Source: Streptomyces viridochromogenes
GTDB lineage: Bacteria; Actinomycetota; Actinomycetes; Streptomycetales; Streptomycetaceae
Reading direction: 5' to 3'
DNA: 64,000 nucleotides
Assembly: GCF_001270495.1 (NCBI RefSeq)
Contig: NZ_LGUR01000257.1
Location: 20,455-84,454 of the forward strand
The notes below the pieces were generated by a model. That model did not search any database and had not been told where the DNA came from. It saw only the letters and a list, made by a program, of their open reading frames with translations. Of this stretch, positions 9,099-18,000 are shown in pieces (the stretch's first letter is position 1; each line of letters begins with the position of its first letter). The position numbers were made by a program, and so were the translations under genes.

Positions 9099-10012
9099 TA
9101 CGCCTCACCGTCGACGACGCGAGCCTGAGCACCGTACGGCTCACCTTCAGCCCGCTGTGGGAGATCATCGGCAGCCTGGGCATCCTGGCCCGCTACCGCG
9201 GTGCGGCGCCCTCCCCGTACACGGACTGGGCCCGCCGGGTGCGGGACAGACTGCCGGCGGATCTCGTCCGGACCCTGGTGGAGCCGCTGCGGCGCCCGGA
9301 CCCGCGGCCGTTTCCGGCGGGCTTCGTGCCGGTTCCCGACCCGGCCCGCAACACGCTGGCCGCGGAGCTGGACCACATACGGGAGACGAGCGCCGGCGAT
9401 CCGGAGGCGGACCGTCTCGTCCCGTTGCTGGAGGACTACTGGGACTGGGCCATCGCCCCGCACTGGAACTCCATCCGCGCGTCGCTGGAGGAGGAGATCC
9501 TCTTCCGCGGCCGTACGCTCGCCGTCGAGGGAGCCGAGCCCATGCTCACCGAGCTGGGCGGGCGCGTCGCGTGGTCGCGGCCGGTACTGACCGCGCCGTA
9601 CCACCGGGATCTGGACGTCACGCTGTCGCGGTCGAGGCTGCTTCTGGTGCCGACGGTGTTCGCGGGCGGCATCCGGCTGTTCCTGGAGGAGCGCGGCGTG
9701 GTGGCCATGTCGTACCAGGCGCGCGCGACCGGCTACTTCCACGTCCTCACCGCACGGGAACACGCACCGCAGGCCGAGGACCGGCTGGCTCTCCTGCTCG
9801 GCAAGGGCCGCGCGCAGGTGGTGCGCGCGCTGGACGCGCCGAAGACGACGACCGCGGTCGCGGAGGCGCTCGGCATGGCCAAGAGCACCGTCTCCCAGCA
9901 CCTGGCCGTGCTGAACGACACGGGGATCGTCTGGAAGCAACGGCTCGGGGGGCGGGTCTTCTACCAACTCGACCAGAGCGGTCTCGCCCTGCTGAGACAG
10001 CTCGGCCTCTGA
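9095..10012 (+). CDS. ArsR-type winged-helix regulator (DUF5937-like N-terminus)
   Basis: A 305-residue regulator. The C-terminal 80 residues form an ArsR/SmtB winged helix: ALDAPKTTTAVAEALGMAKSTVSQHLAVLNDTG, with a recognition helix at KSTVSQHL and a wing at QRLGGRVFYQL. The longer N-terminal part (about 220 residues) resembles the DUF5937 sensor region seen in actinomycete ArsR proteins. No metal-binding Cys cluster is seen, so the ligand is probably organic. The GTG start is coupled to the minigene upstream. It lies 58 bp before phnD, whose upstream region contains a small palindrome, so control of the transporter is plausible. Confidence 0.8.
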   Translation: MIRLTVDDASLSTVRLTFSPLWEIIGSLGILARYRGAAPSPYTDWARRVRDRLPADLVRTLVEPLRRPDPRPFPAGFVPVPDPARNTLAAELDHIRETSAGDPEADRLVPLLEDYWDWAIAPHWNSIRASLEEEILFRGRTLAVEGAEPMLTELGGRVAWSRPVLTAPYHRDLDVTLSRSRLLLVPTVFAGGIRLFLEERGVVAMSYQARATGYFHVLTAREHAPQAEDRLALLLGKGRAQVVRALDAPKTTTAVAEALGMAKSTVSQHLAVLNDTGIVWKQRLGGRVFYQLDQSGLALLRQLGL

Positions 10013-10039
10013 CCCCGCCCGCGCATTTCTGTAGCAGAT

Positions 10040-10050
10040 ATCGAATCGAT
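10040..10050. promoter_or_regulatory. Palindrome upstream of phnD, candidate operator
   Basis: ATCGA-A-TCGAT, a perfect inverted repeat, lies 20 bp upstream of the phnD start and just before its AAGGGGGA ribosome site. It sits where a repressor such as the adjacent ArsR protein could act. Assignment rests on position and symmetry only. Confidence 0.3.
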
Positions 10051-10070
10051 CATTCTCCAAGGGGGAAACC

Positions 10071-11024
10071 ATGGCTGCCCTGTCGAATTCGCTCGTCAGA
10101 TGTGCGGTTGTCGCTCTGCTGGGCCTGGGGCTCTCGGCTTGCGGGTCGAGTGCGGACACGCGGGGGAACGGGGATATCGCCGGCAACGGCCGTAATCCGG
10201 AAGAGCTGGTTCTGGCGACCGTTCCCGACGAAAGCTCCTCCAGCGTGCAGACCGAATACGAGCCCCTCGCCAAGCTGCTGGAGCGGGAAACCGGGCGCAA
10301 GGTGCGCGTGGAGAAGGCGACGACATACGCGTCCGTCATCGAGGGGCAGCGCGCGGGCAAGATCGACATCGCGATGCACGGCCCGCTCTCGTACGTGGCA
10401 GCCCGCCGCAGCGGCGTCGCCCTCACCCCGGTCGCCGCACAGGTCGAGGCCAAGGGCGACAGCTCGGGATACCGGTCGTACGCCATCGTCAAGCGCGGTT
10501 CGAAGCTGGACCGGGTGGCCGACTTCAAGGGCAGGAAGATCTGCTTCGTCGATCCCACCTCGACGTCCGGATACCTCTACCCCATGGCGGGACTCCAGAA
10601 GGCCGGCGTCAAGGAGAAGGACCTCCAGCCGGTGATGGCGGGCGGACATGACGCCTCCGCGCTCGCCGTGCGCAGCGGTCAGTGTGACGGCGGCTTCGCC
10701 TACGACGCGATGGTGGACAAGCTGCTCGTCGAACGGGGCAGCGCCAAGGCCGGCGACTTCGAGGTCATCTGGAAGTCCGAGCAGATCCCCGGCTCGCCCC
10801 TCACCGTCAGTGACGAACTCGCCCCGGAACTCAAGAAGAAGATCGTCGAGACGTTCCGGAACAAGGCCAACGCCGACTATCTGGAGCAGCAGGGCTTCTG
10901 CGAGGGCGAGGGCTGCAAGATCGACGGCTACTGGGGCTTCGTGCCCACGGACGACGCGGACTTCGAGAGCGTGCGCGACGTGTGCCGCCTGGTCGGCGAA
11001 GAACAGTGCGTGGCCGACCAGTGA
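10071..11024 (+). CDS. phnD: PhnD-type phosphonate-binding lipoprotein
   Basis: The extracytoplasmic substrate-binding component of a phosphate/phosphite/phosphonate ABC importer, 317 residues. A lipoprotein signal peptide ends in the lipobox LSAC (Cys at about residue 24). The mature part follows the PhnD pattern: LVLATVPDESSSSVQTEYEPLAKLLERETG, then KIDIAMHGPLSYV and CFVDPTSTSGYLYP, the latter being the loop that in PhnD proteins contacts the phosphonate group. It is the first gene of a phnDCE set with a strong AAGGGGGA ribosome site. Ligand identity (fosfomycin, hydroxyethylphosphonate or other) cannot be read from sequence. Confidence 0.9.
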   Translation: MAALSNSLVRCAVVALLGLGLSACGSSADTRGNGDIAGNGRNPEELVLATVPDESSSSVQTEYEPLAKLLERETGRKVRVEKATTYASVIEGQRAGKIDIAMHGPLSYVAARRSGVALTPVAAQVEAKGDSSGYRSYAIVKRGSKLDRVADFKGRKICFVDPTSTSGYLYPMAGLQKAGVKEKDLQPVMAGGHDASALAVRSGQCDGGFAYDAMVDKLLVERGSAKAGDFEVIWKSEQIPGSPLTVSDELAPELKKKIVETFRNKANADYLEQQGFCEGEGCKIDGYWGFVPTDDADFESVRDVCRLVGEEQCVADQ

Positions 11025-11064
11025 GCGGCATACGCGAGGTCGTGCGGCGCCCGGGGAGCAGCAG

Positions 11065-11859
11065 ATGACAGAAGACCCGCTCGTCCGACTGGAGGAAGTG
11101 GCGAAGTCCTTCGCCGGGCGCGAGGGGGAGGTGCGCGCTCTGGACGGCATCTCCTTCACCGTGGCCCCGGGAGAGTTCGTGGCGCTGCTCGGCCCCTCCG
11201 GCTCCGGGAAGTCCACGCTGCTGCAACTGCTCAACGGTCTCCAGGCGCCGACCGGCGGCCGGGTGAGCGTGCTGGGAACCGAGCCCAGCCGAGCGGGGAA
11301 GGCGGAGTTGAGAGCCCTGCGTCGGCGGGTGGGGTTCATCTTCCAGAACTTCGGCCTCGTGGGCAGCAGGACCGCGCTGGAGAACGTCTGCACCGGGGCG
11401 CTGAGCCGACTGCGCGGACCGCGTTCCGGGCTCGTCACCTATCCCCGGGCCATCCGTGAGCAGGCACTGGCCCAGCTGGACCGGGTCGGGCTCGCGGACC
11501 AGGCCTTCCAGCGCACCGACACGCTGTCAGGCGGGCAGCAGCAGCGCGTCGGTGTGGCCCGCGCCCTGATGCAGGAGCCGCGTGTCCTGCTCGCCGACGA
11601 ACCCGTCAGCTCCCTCGACCCGCGGTCCGCGCGGCAGATCATGGAACTGCTGGCCGACATCAGACAGACCGACGGGCTCACCACCATCTGCACCCTGCAC
11701 CAGGTCGACGCCGCGCTGACCTGGTCGGACCGCGTCATCGGCCTGAACGCGGGGCGCACGGTGCTCGACTCCCCGGCCGAGCGCGTGAGCCGCACGGACA
11801 TCGCCCGCATCTACCAGGGAGACGACGAGCCGGCCCTGTTCGTCGGTGCGCAGTCATGA
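11065..11859 (+). CDS. phnC: PhnC-type phosphonate ABC transporter ATPase
   Basis: The 264-residue cytoplasmic ATPase of the importer. Walker A GPSGSGKST, Q-loop FIFQNFGLV, signature LSGGQQQRVGVARAL, Walker B VLLADEPVSSLD and a switch His in TLHQVD are all present, so it should be active. The ATG at 11065 lies 40 bp after phnD. Its stop overlaps the start of phnE by four bases (ATGA). The gene order D-C-E is typical of phosphonate importers. Confidence 0.9.
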   Translation: MTEDPLVRLEEVAKSFAGREGEVRALDGISFTVAPGEFVALLGPSGSGKSTLLQLLNGLQAPTGGRVSVLGTEPSRAGKAELRALRRRVGFIFQNFGLVGSRTALENVCTGALSRLRGPRSGLVTYPRAIREQALAQLDRVGLADQAFQRTDTLSGGQQQRVGVARALMQEPRVLLADEPVSSLDPRSARQIMELLADIRQTDGLTTICTLHQVDAALTWSDRVIGLNAGRTVLDSPAERVSRTDIARIYQGDDEPALFVGAQS

Positions 11860-13610
11860 GCTCGCGAACACAGACCGGGGATCTCAAGGTCCGTACGGCA
11901 TCCGTCGGCGCCGCCCCTGGGCCCCGGACCGGGGCCGCGGCGCGCGCCCTCCCCCATCTGACGCTGCTGGCACTGGCGGTGACCGCCTGCTGGGCCGTCG
12001 TCGACCTGCGCATCAACATCGCGACGCTGGTCGACGGCGCCCACAACGCGGTCGACTTCACCGGCCGGATGCTCCCGCTGGACTTTCCGCCGCTCGCCGA
12101 GCTGGTGCGCCTGGCCGGCGAAAGCCTGTCGATCGCCGTCTGCGCCACGTTGATGTCCCTGGTCCTGAGCGTGCCGGTGAGCATGCTGGCCGCGCGCAAC
12201 ATCACCTCGAACGCGTACGCCCGTGGCGGCGCGCGCGGTGTGATCGTCCTGGCGCGGGCGATTCCCGATGTGATCATGGCCATCGCGGCCGTCCGGGTGT
12301 TCGGACTCGGTGCCACGGCGGGTGTCGTCGCCATGGGCCTGCACTCGGTCGGCATGGTCGGAAAGCTGTACGCCGACTCGCTGGAGGAGGTCGACGAAGG
12401 CCCGCGCCGGGCCCTGCGCGCGGCCGGCGCCTCCCGTCCCCAGGAACTGGTCGCGGCCGTCCTGCCCCAGGTGCTGCCCGCGTTCATCGCGACGGCGCTG
12501 CACCGGCTGGACATCAATCTGCGCGGGTCGGTGCTGCTGGGCTTCGTCGGTGTCGGCGGGATCGGCTTCGAGATCGCACAGTCCTTCCAGCGGCTCGACT
12601 ACCGCCGGGGCATGGCACTGGCCGTGGTGGTGCTCGCCCTCTGTCTGGCCATGGAACTGCTCTCCGGGACCGTCCGCCACGCGATCCTGCGCGGCGCGGT
12701 GCAGGAGGGGAAGGCACGCCGCAACCGCCTGACGAGCCGTCTGCCCGGACGCGGACGCGGCCGGGACCTGGGCCGGGGAACCGCGGTGAACGGCACCGGG
12801 GCGCCGGCCGTCCGGACTTCCGTCAGGCCCGGCGGCAGCCCGCCGTGGCCCCTGGCCCGGGTCCGGCGCTGGACGTACGCCGTCGTGACGGTCGTGGTCC
12901 TCTGGGCCTGCGTCCGGGGAGCCGAGCTGTCCGCGACGCAGCTGGCCGCCGGGCTGGCCGATCTCCCGTCGGTACTCGGCCAGTACCTTCCGCCGACTGC
13001 GCCCGGGGGCTTGGAAGGACTGTTCGACGCGCTGTGGGTGACGGTGAAGACGGCCCTCGCGGGAACGGTGCTGGGGATGGTCCTGGCCGTGCCCGTGGGA
13101 GTGCTGGCGGCCCGGAACACCTCGCCCTCTCCCCGGGTTTCCCGGGTGTTCCGTACGCTGACCGTCGCCGTGCGCGGAATACCCGAGGTCGTGCTGGCCA
13201 TCGTTCTCGTGGTGGTCACCGGGCTGGGCCCGGTCGCCGGCGCGCTGGCCCTGGCCGTCGGCTCCCTGGGCCTGCTGGGCAAGCTGGTCGCGGATTCCCT
13301 GGAGGAGCTCGATCCCGGTCCCGCACGGTCGCTGGTGGCCACGGGGGCGTCCCGGGGACAGGTGTTCTTCGCCGCGGTCCTTCCGCAGGCACTGCCCGCA
13401 CTGGCCGGGCACACCCTGTACCAGCTCGACGTCAACATCCGGGCGGCGACGCTGCTGGGGGTCGTCGGGGCCGGAGGCATCGGCTTCGAACTGCTCAACG
13501 CCGCGCGGGTGCTGGAGTTCGGGCTGGTGACCACCATCGTCCTGATGCTGCTGACCGTCACCCTGATCACCGAGGCATTCGCGATGTGGATCCGCCGGGT
13601 TCTCGCGTGA
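11856..13610 (+). CDS. phnE: PhnE-PhnE fused phosphonate ABC permease
   Basis: The membrane component of the importer. At 584 residues it is twice the length of an ordinary PhnE (about 270) and contains two MetI-like permease domains in tandem, roughly residues 80-270 and 380-580, separated by a charged, Arg/Gly-rich linker near residues 285-335. Each half has its own EAA-type coupling motif: EGPRRALRAAGASRPQELV in the first and GPARSLVATGASRGQVFF in the second. A single chain could therefore replace the usual homodimer. It is translationally coupled to phnC. A 179-bp spacer follows. Confidence 0.9.
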   Translation: MSSRTQTGDLKVRTASVGAAPGPRTGAAARALPHLTLLALAVTACWAVVDLRINIATLVDGAHNAVDFTGRMLPLDFPPLAELVRLAGESLSIAVCATLMSLVLSVPVSMLAARNITSNAYARGGARGVIVLARAIPDVIMAIAAVRVFGLGATAGVVAMGLHSVGMVGKLYADSLEEVDEGPRRALRAAGASRPQELVAAVLPQVLPAFIATALHRLDINLRGSVLLGFVGVGGIGFEIAQSFQRLDYRRGMALAVVVLALCLAMELLSGTVRHAILRGAVQEGKARRNRLTSRLPGRGRGRDLGRGTAVNGTGAPAVRTSVRPGGSPPWPLARVRRWTYAVVTVVVLWACVRGAELSATQLAAGLADLPSVLGQYLPPTAPGGLEGLFDALWVTVKTALAGTVLGMVLAVPVGVLAARNTSPSPRVSRVFRTLTVAVRGIPEVVLAIVLVVVTGLGPVAGALALAVGSLGLLGKLVADSLEELDPGPARSLVATGASRGQVFFAAVLPQALPALAGHTLYQLDVNIRAATLLGVVGAGGIGFELLNAARVLEFGLVTTIVLMLLTVTLITEAFAMWIRRVLA

Positions 13611-13734
13611 TGCGCGTATCTCACCCAACCGACAGCTATTTCCGACACCGTGAGTGAATTCCATGGGAAATACCGTGATGCAACTCGGTGAACCGCCGAT
13701 CCGGAAAACAAATACCGGTCGCCGGCACGGCAGT

Positions 13735-13740
13735 TAGGAT
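13735..13740 (+). promoter_or_regulatory. Candidate -10 element for the MFS/megasynthase transcript
   Basis: TAGGAT fits the Streptomyces HrdB -10 consensus (TAGRRT) and lies about 50 bp upstream of the MFS start, in the only real spacer between phnE and the exporter. No good -35 hexamer is seen 17-18 bp upstream. It may start a separate transcript for the exporter and megasynthase. Confidence 0.35.
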
Positions 13741-13789
13741 CGTGCGGGCACGTAACTGATGAATCGGTCGTGTGGGGCGAGGGGGCTTG

Positions 13790-15076
13790 GTGGGGGAAGT
13801 GAACGGGCGATTCCGTTTTCTCGTCTCCGCCTATGCCGCCTCCGCCTTCGGCAACTACCTGAATCTCATCGCGCTCGGCCTGTTTTCCTACGAGGTCTCC
13901 GGTACCGCCTTCGGAGTCGGCGCGGTGATGGCGCTGCGGCTGCTCTCGGGGTTCGCGGCGGGGTTCGCCGCAGGGGCGCTGCCCGCCGCACTGACCCGCC
14001 GCACGGTGATGGTCTGCGCCGACGTCGCCCAGGCGGCGGCCATGACCGCGCTGGCGCTCAGCGCCCCACGCACCCCGATGTGGCTGTTGGCCGCGGTGGT
14101 CGTGGTCCTGGGAGCCGGGAACACGTTCTTCAGCGTCGCCCTGCGCAGCGCCGTCCCGGTCATGGTCGGCTCGCGGAACCGGGCCCGGGCGAACGGCCTG
14201 TTGATGTCGGCGCGCTCCTTGGCCACGGTGCTGGGCTTCGCCTCGGCCGCGCCCGTCATCGCGGCGGGCGGATACGCGCTCGCGTTCGCCTGCAACGCCG
14301 TGAGTTTCGCCGTGTCCGCCGCCGCCCTGCTGGTGCTGCGGCCGCGTACGGACGACGAGGCACCGGCCGACGGGGAGGACGAGGCCGTACCCCCGCGCCG
14401 TGGACTGCGCCGGTTCGCCACGGCGGGCCTGCCCGGCCTGCTGCTCGGCATGATCCTGCTCAGAGGCGTGGACGCCCTGGCATCCTCCTCGCACAACGCC
14501 GCCCTGCCCGTCGTCGCACACGTCGCCGCTCCGGACGAGCCCGCCGTGTTCATGGCCCGGTTCTGGGCGGCCTGGGCGGTGGGCACCGTCCTCGCCCACT
14601 GGGCGCTCCGGCGCAGACGGCCCGAGGCGGCCTGGGGCGAGCGCGCCTTCGCCGTCGGGACCTGCGCCATGGCGTTCTGCTTCACCGCGGCGTTCCTGGG
14701 CCTGCCCACGGCCGGGCTCGTCGTGGCGGCCGGGGCGGCGGGGTTCGCGGACGGCTGGACCGAGATCGTCTACACCACCCGGCTCCAGGCGGCCTCCGAC
14801 CGGCAGCGCGGACGGCTGTTCGCCCTGTCCGCCACCGCGGAGCAGTCCGGGTTCGCGCTGGGCGCGGTGACCGCCGCGGCCGCACTCGAGTCACTGCCCG
14901 TCCTGGCCGTCGTGGCCGCCTTCCACGGCGCGGCCGTGTGCGGGGCGCTGGCGCTGCTGTTGTTCACCTCCGGCCGGCGCGGCACAGACCTGTCGCGCTC
15001 GGCCGTCACACCTGGCGAAAAGGAAGAGGACTCGCATGGAACGAGTACGGGGGCACGCACTTTGCCGGGGTCCTGA
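13790..15076 (+). CDS. MFS transporter, probable product exporter
   Basis: A major-facilitator protein of about 428 residues with roughly 12 hydrophobic segments, the first at FLVSAYAASAFGNYLNLIALGLF. It resembles the MFS_3/enterobactin-exporter-like group of drug efflux proteins. GTG 13790 is preferred, having GAGGGGG a few bases upstream; an in-frame GTG at 13772 without a ribosome site would add six residues. The 3' end overlaps the megasynthase gene by 41 bp, so exporter and synthase are surely co-transcribed. This suggests that it exports the PKS-NRPS product, though fosfomycin export is not excluded. Confidence 0.8.
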   Translation: MGEVNGRFRFLVSAYAASAFGNYLNLIALGLFSYEVSGTAFGVGAVMALRLLSGFAAGFAAGALPAALTRRTVMVCADVAQAAAMTALALSAPRTPMWLLAAVVVVLGAGNTFFSVALRSAVPVMVGSRNRARANGLLMSARSLATVLGFASAAPVIAAGGYALAFACNAVSFAVSAAALLVLRPRTDDEAPADGEDEAVPPRRGLRRFATAGLPGLLLGMILLRGVDALASSSHNAALPVVAHVAAPDEPAVFMARFWAAWAVGTVLAHWALRRRRPEAAWGERAFAVGTCAMAFCFTAAFLGLPTAGLVVAAGAAGFADGWTEIVYTTRLQAASDRQRGRLFALSATAEQSGFALGAVTAAAALESLPVLAVVAAFHGAAVCGALALLLFTSGRRGTDLSRSAVTPGEKEEDSHGTSTGARTLPGS

Positions 15077-18000
15077 GCCGGATCGTACGGGGGACGATCC
15101 GCCGGACGCCGTGGCGGCGCTGCTGCGCGCCGCACGGGCCGACTCCGGGGCGGCCGTCGTCACGGTCGCCGCGGACGGCACCACGACCGGGCAGTCGTAT
15201 CCCGAACTGCTCGACCGGGCACGGCGGCTGCTCGCGGGGCTGCGGGAGCGCGGCCTGCGGGCCGGGGACACCGTGGTGCTGTGCGGGCTGCCGCCGGCCG
15301 AGTTCTTCCCCGCCTTCTGGGCCGGCGTGCTGGGCGGCGCGCATCCCGTGGCCATCGCGGAGCCTCCCCTGCCGGGCTCCCCGGCCCTTCAACGCCTGCG
15401 GGACGCACACCGTCTGCTCGGCGGTCCCCTGGTGGTCAGCGACGCGGCCGGCGCGGCGGCGGTCGGCCGGGCCGCGCCCGGGCTGCGGGTCGAGATCGCG
15501 CGCGACTGCCTGAACGCGCCACCGGCCGACGACCATGTCGAGCCCGAACCGGGCGGCACCGCCCTGCTGATGCTGTCCTCCGGCAGCACCGGCACGCCCA
15601 AGGCCGCGCGGCTCACGCACGCCGGACTGGCCGACTTCGCGGCGAGCAGCCGGCGGATCCTGGACGTGCGTCCGGACGACACCATGGTGAACTGGCTGCC
15701 GCTGGACCACAGCGGCGCCTTCCTGCTGTACCACCTGCTCGCCGTCTTCACGGGGTGCACCAACGTCCACGCGGCGACCGAGCTGGTGGTCGCCGAGCCC
15801 CTGCGCTGGCTCGACCTCCTCCACGAGCACCGGGCGCAGCACGGCTGGGCACCGACCTTCGCCTACCAGCTCGTCGCCGACGCGCTCGCCGTCCGGCAGC
15901 AGGGGCACTGGGACCTCGGCGGCCTCAAGTCCCTGGTGTGCGGGGGCGAGCGGATCGCGCTGCCGGTGCTGCGCCGCTTCCTCGACGCGACGGCCCCCTA
16001 CGGAGTCCAGGAGCGGCACGTGGTTCCGGCGTGGGGCATGGCCGAGACCGTCACCGCCGTCACCTACGGCCGGCTCGACCGGCCCGGCGCGGTGCATCGC
16101 CTGCTCAAGAGCAGCCTGGGCGGCGACCTGTTACGGGCCGACGAGCAGACCCCGGACGACGACTGCGTCACCTTCGTCGCCTCCGGCGCACCCGCGCACG
16201 GCGTCACCCTGCGCATCGTCGACGAGAGCGGCGACCTCATGCCCGCGGGCCGGATCGGGCGGCTCCAGGTCCACTCGCCCGCGCGTCTGACCCCCGGCTA
16301 CGTCGGCGACCCGGAGGCGGACGCGGCGGCCTTCCCCGCCGGCCGGGACTGGCTGGACACCGGCGACCTGGCCTTCCTCGACGGCGGCCAGGTCGTCATC
16401 ACGGGCCGCCGCAAGGACGTGATCATCCTCAACGGACACAACGTCTACTGCCACGAGGTCGAGGAGGCGGCCACCGCCGTCGACGGCATCCGGCAGGGCG
16501 AGGTGGCCGCCTGCGGCATCCCGCGCCCGGACCAAGGCACGGAGGAGCTGGCCGTGTTCTTCGTCAGCCGCGGCACGGACGAGGACGCGCGCATCGCGGG
16601 CGAGGTGAAGGCGGCGCTGTTCACGCGGCTGCGGCTCACCGCCGCCCACGTCCTGCCCGTCCCACGGGACGAGTTCCCCAGGACGCCCGCGGGAAAGGTC
16701 CGCCGCGCCGAGCTCCGGGACCGCCTGGCGGCGGGCGGCCTCAGCGCGCAGACGGGCCCGGCACGGCGGTCACCGGCAGATCCCGACGCGGTGACGCGGG
16801 TGGTGCGGGAGGAGCTCGATGCCGTACTCGGCCGCCCGGCCGACACCGACCTGCCGTTCTACGAACTCGGGATGACCTCCGTCCTCATCGTGCGCCTGCG
16901 GGGACGGCTGGAGGAGCGGCTCGGCATCCGCGTCGCCCAGACCGCGCTCTTCGAGCACCCGACGGTCACCGCACTCGCCGCGCACCTGCACGGCGCCGGC
17001 GCGCGCGCCGAGGAGGAGACGCACGAGCCCACGCCGGCCGGCAGCACCCCCGCGGACACGAACACGGACGCTCACGCGGACTCGGACGCCCGCGCGGGCT
17101 CGGTCGGCGGCACTGACGTCGGTGCCGCCGACCGACGGGTCGCCGTAGTCGGACTGTCGCTGCGCTTCCCCGGGGCCGACTCGGCGGAGCGGTTCTGGGA
17201 CAACCTGCGCGACGGCGTGGTCAGCGTCCAGGTCTTCGGTGACGAGGAGCTCGCGCAGGCGGGCCTGCCGCCGGAGCAGCGGCGCGCACCGGACCTCGTG
17301 CCGGTCGCCGGAGTCCTCGACGGCGTCGAGGAGTTCGACGCCGACTTCTTCGGCATGAGCCCCCGGGAGACCGAACTCACGCACCCCGCGCACCGTCTGT
17401 TCCTGGAGTGCTGCCACCAGGCGCTGGAGGAAGGGGGGTACGAGGCCGCGCGCCCCGGCACCAGAATCGGCGTGTTCGCCGGTTCCGGCATGAACCTGTA
17501 CGACCATCAGCAGGCGTCCGAGTCCGGTTCGCCGTACGACGGGACGGACCCGGCCACCGGCATGCGCAGGGCGATCGGGCAGCAGCCGGACTTCCTCGCC
17601 ACCCGGGTCGCCTACCGCCTCGGGCTCACGGGGCCGGCCATCGGCGTACAGACGGCCTGCTCGACCTCGCTGGTCGCCGTGCACCTCGCGGTTCAGTCGC
17701 TGCTGAGCGGTGAGGCGGACCTGGCGCTGGCGGGCGCCGCGGCCGTGCACCTGCCGCAGCGGACGGGCTATCGCAGCCACCCCGGGTCCATCCTGTCGCC
17801 CACCGGACGGTGCCGGGCCTTCGACGCCGAGGCCGACGGCACCGTGGGCGGCAACGGCGTGGCCGCCGTCCTGCTCAAGCGGCTCGACAGGGCGCTGGCC
17901 GACGGCGACACCATCCACGCGGTCGTCCTGGGCTCCGCCGTCAACAACGACGGCGCGGAGAAGGTCGGCTTCAGCGCACCCGGCATCCCCGGCCAGGTCG

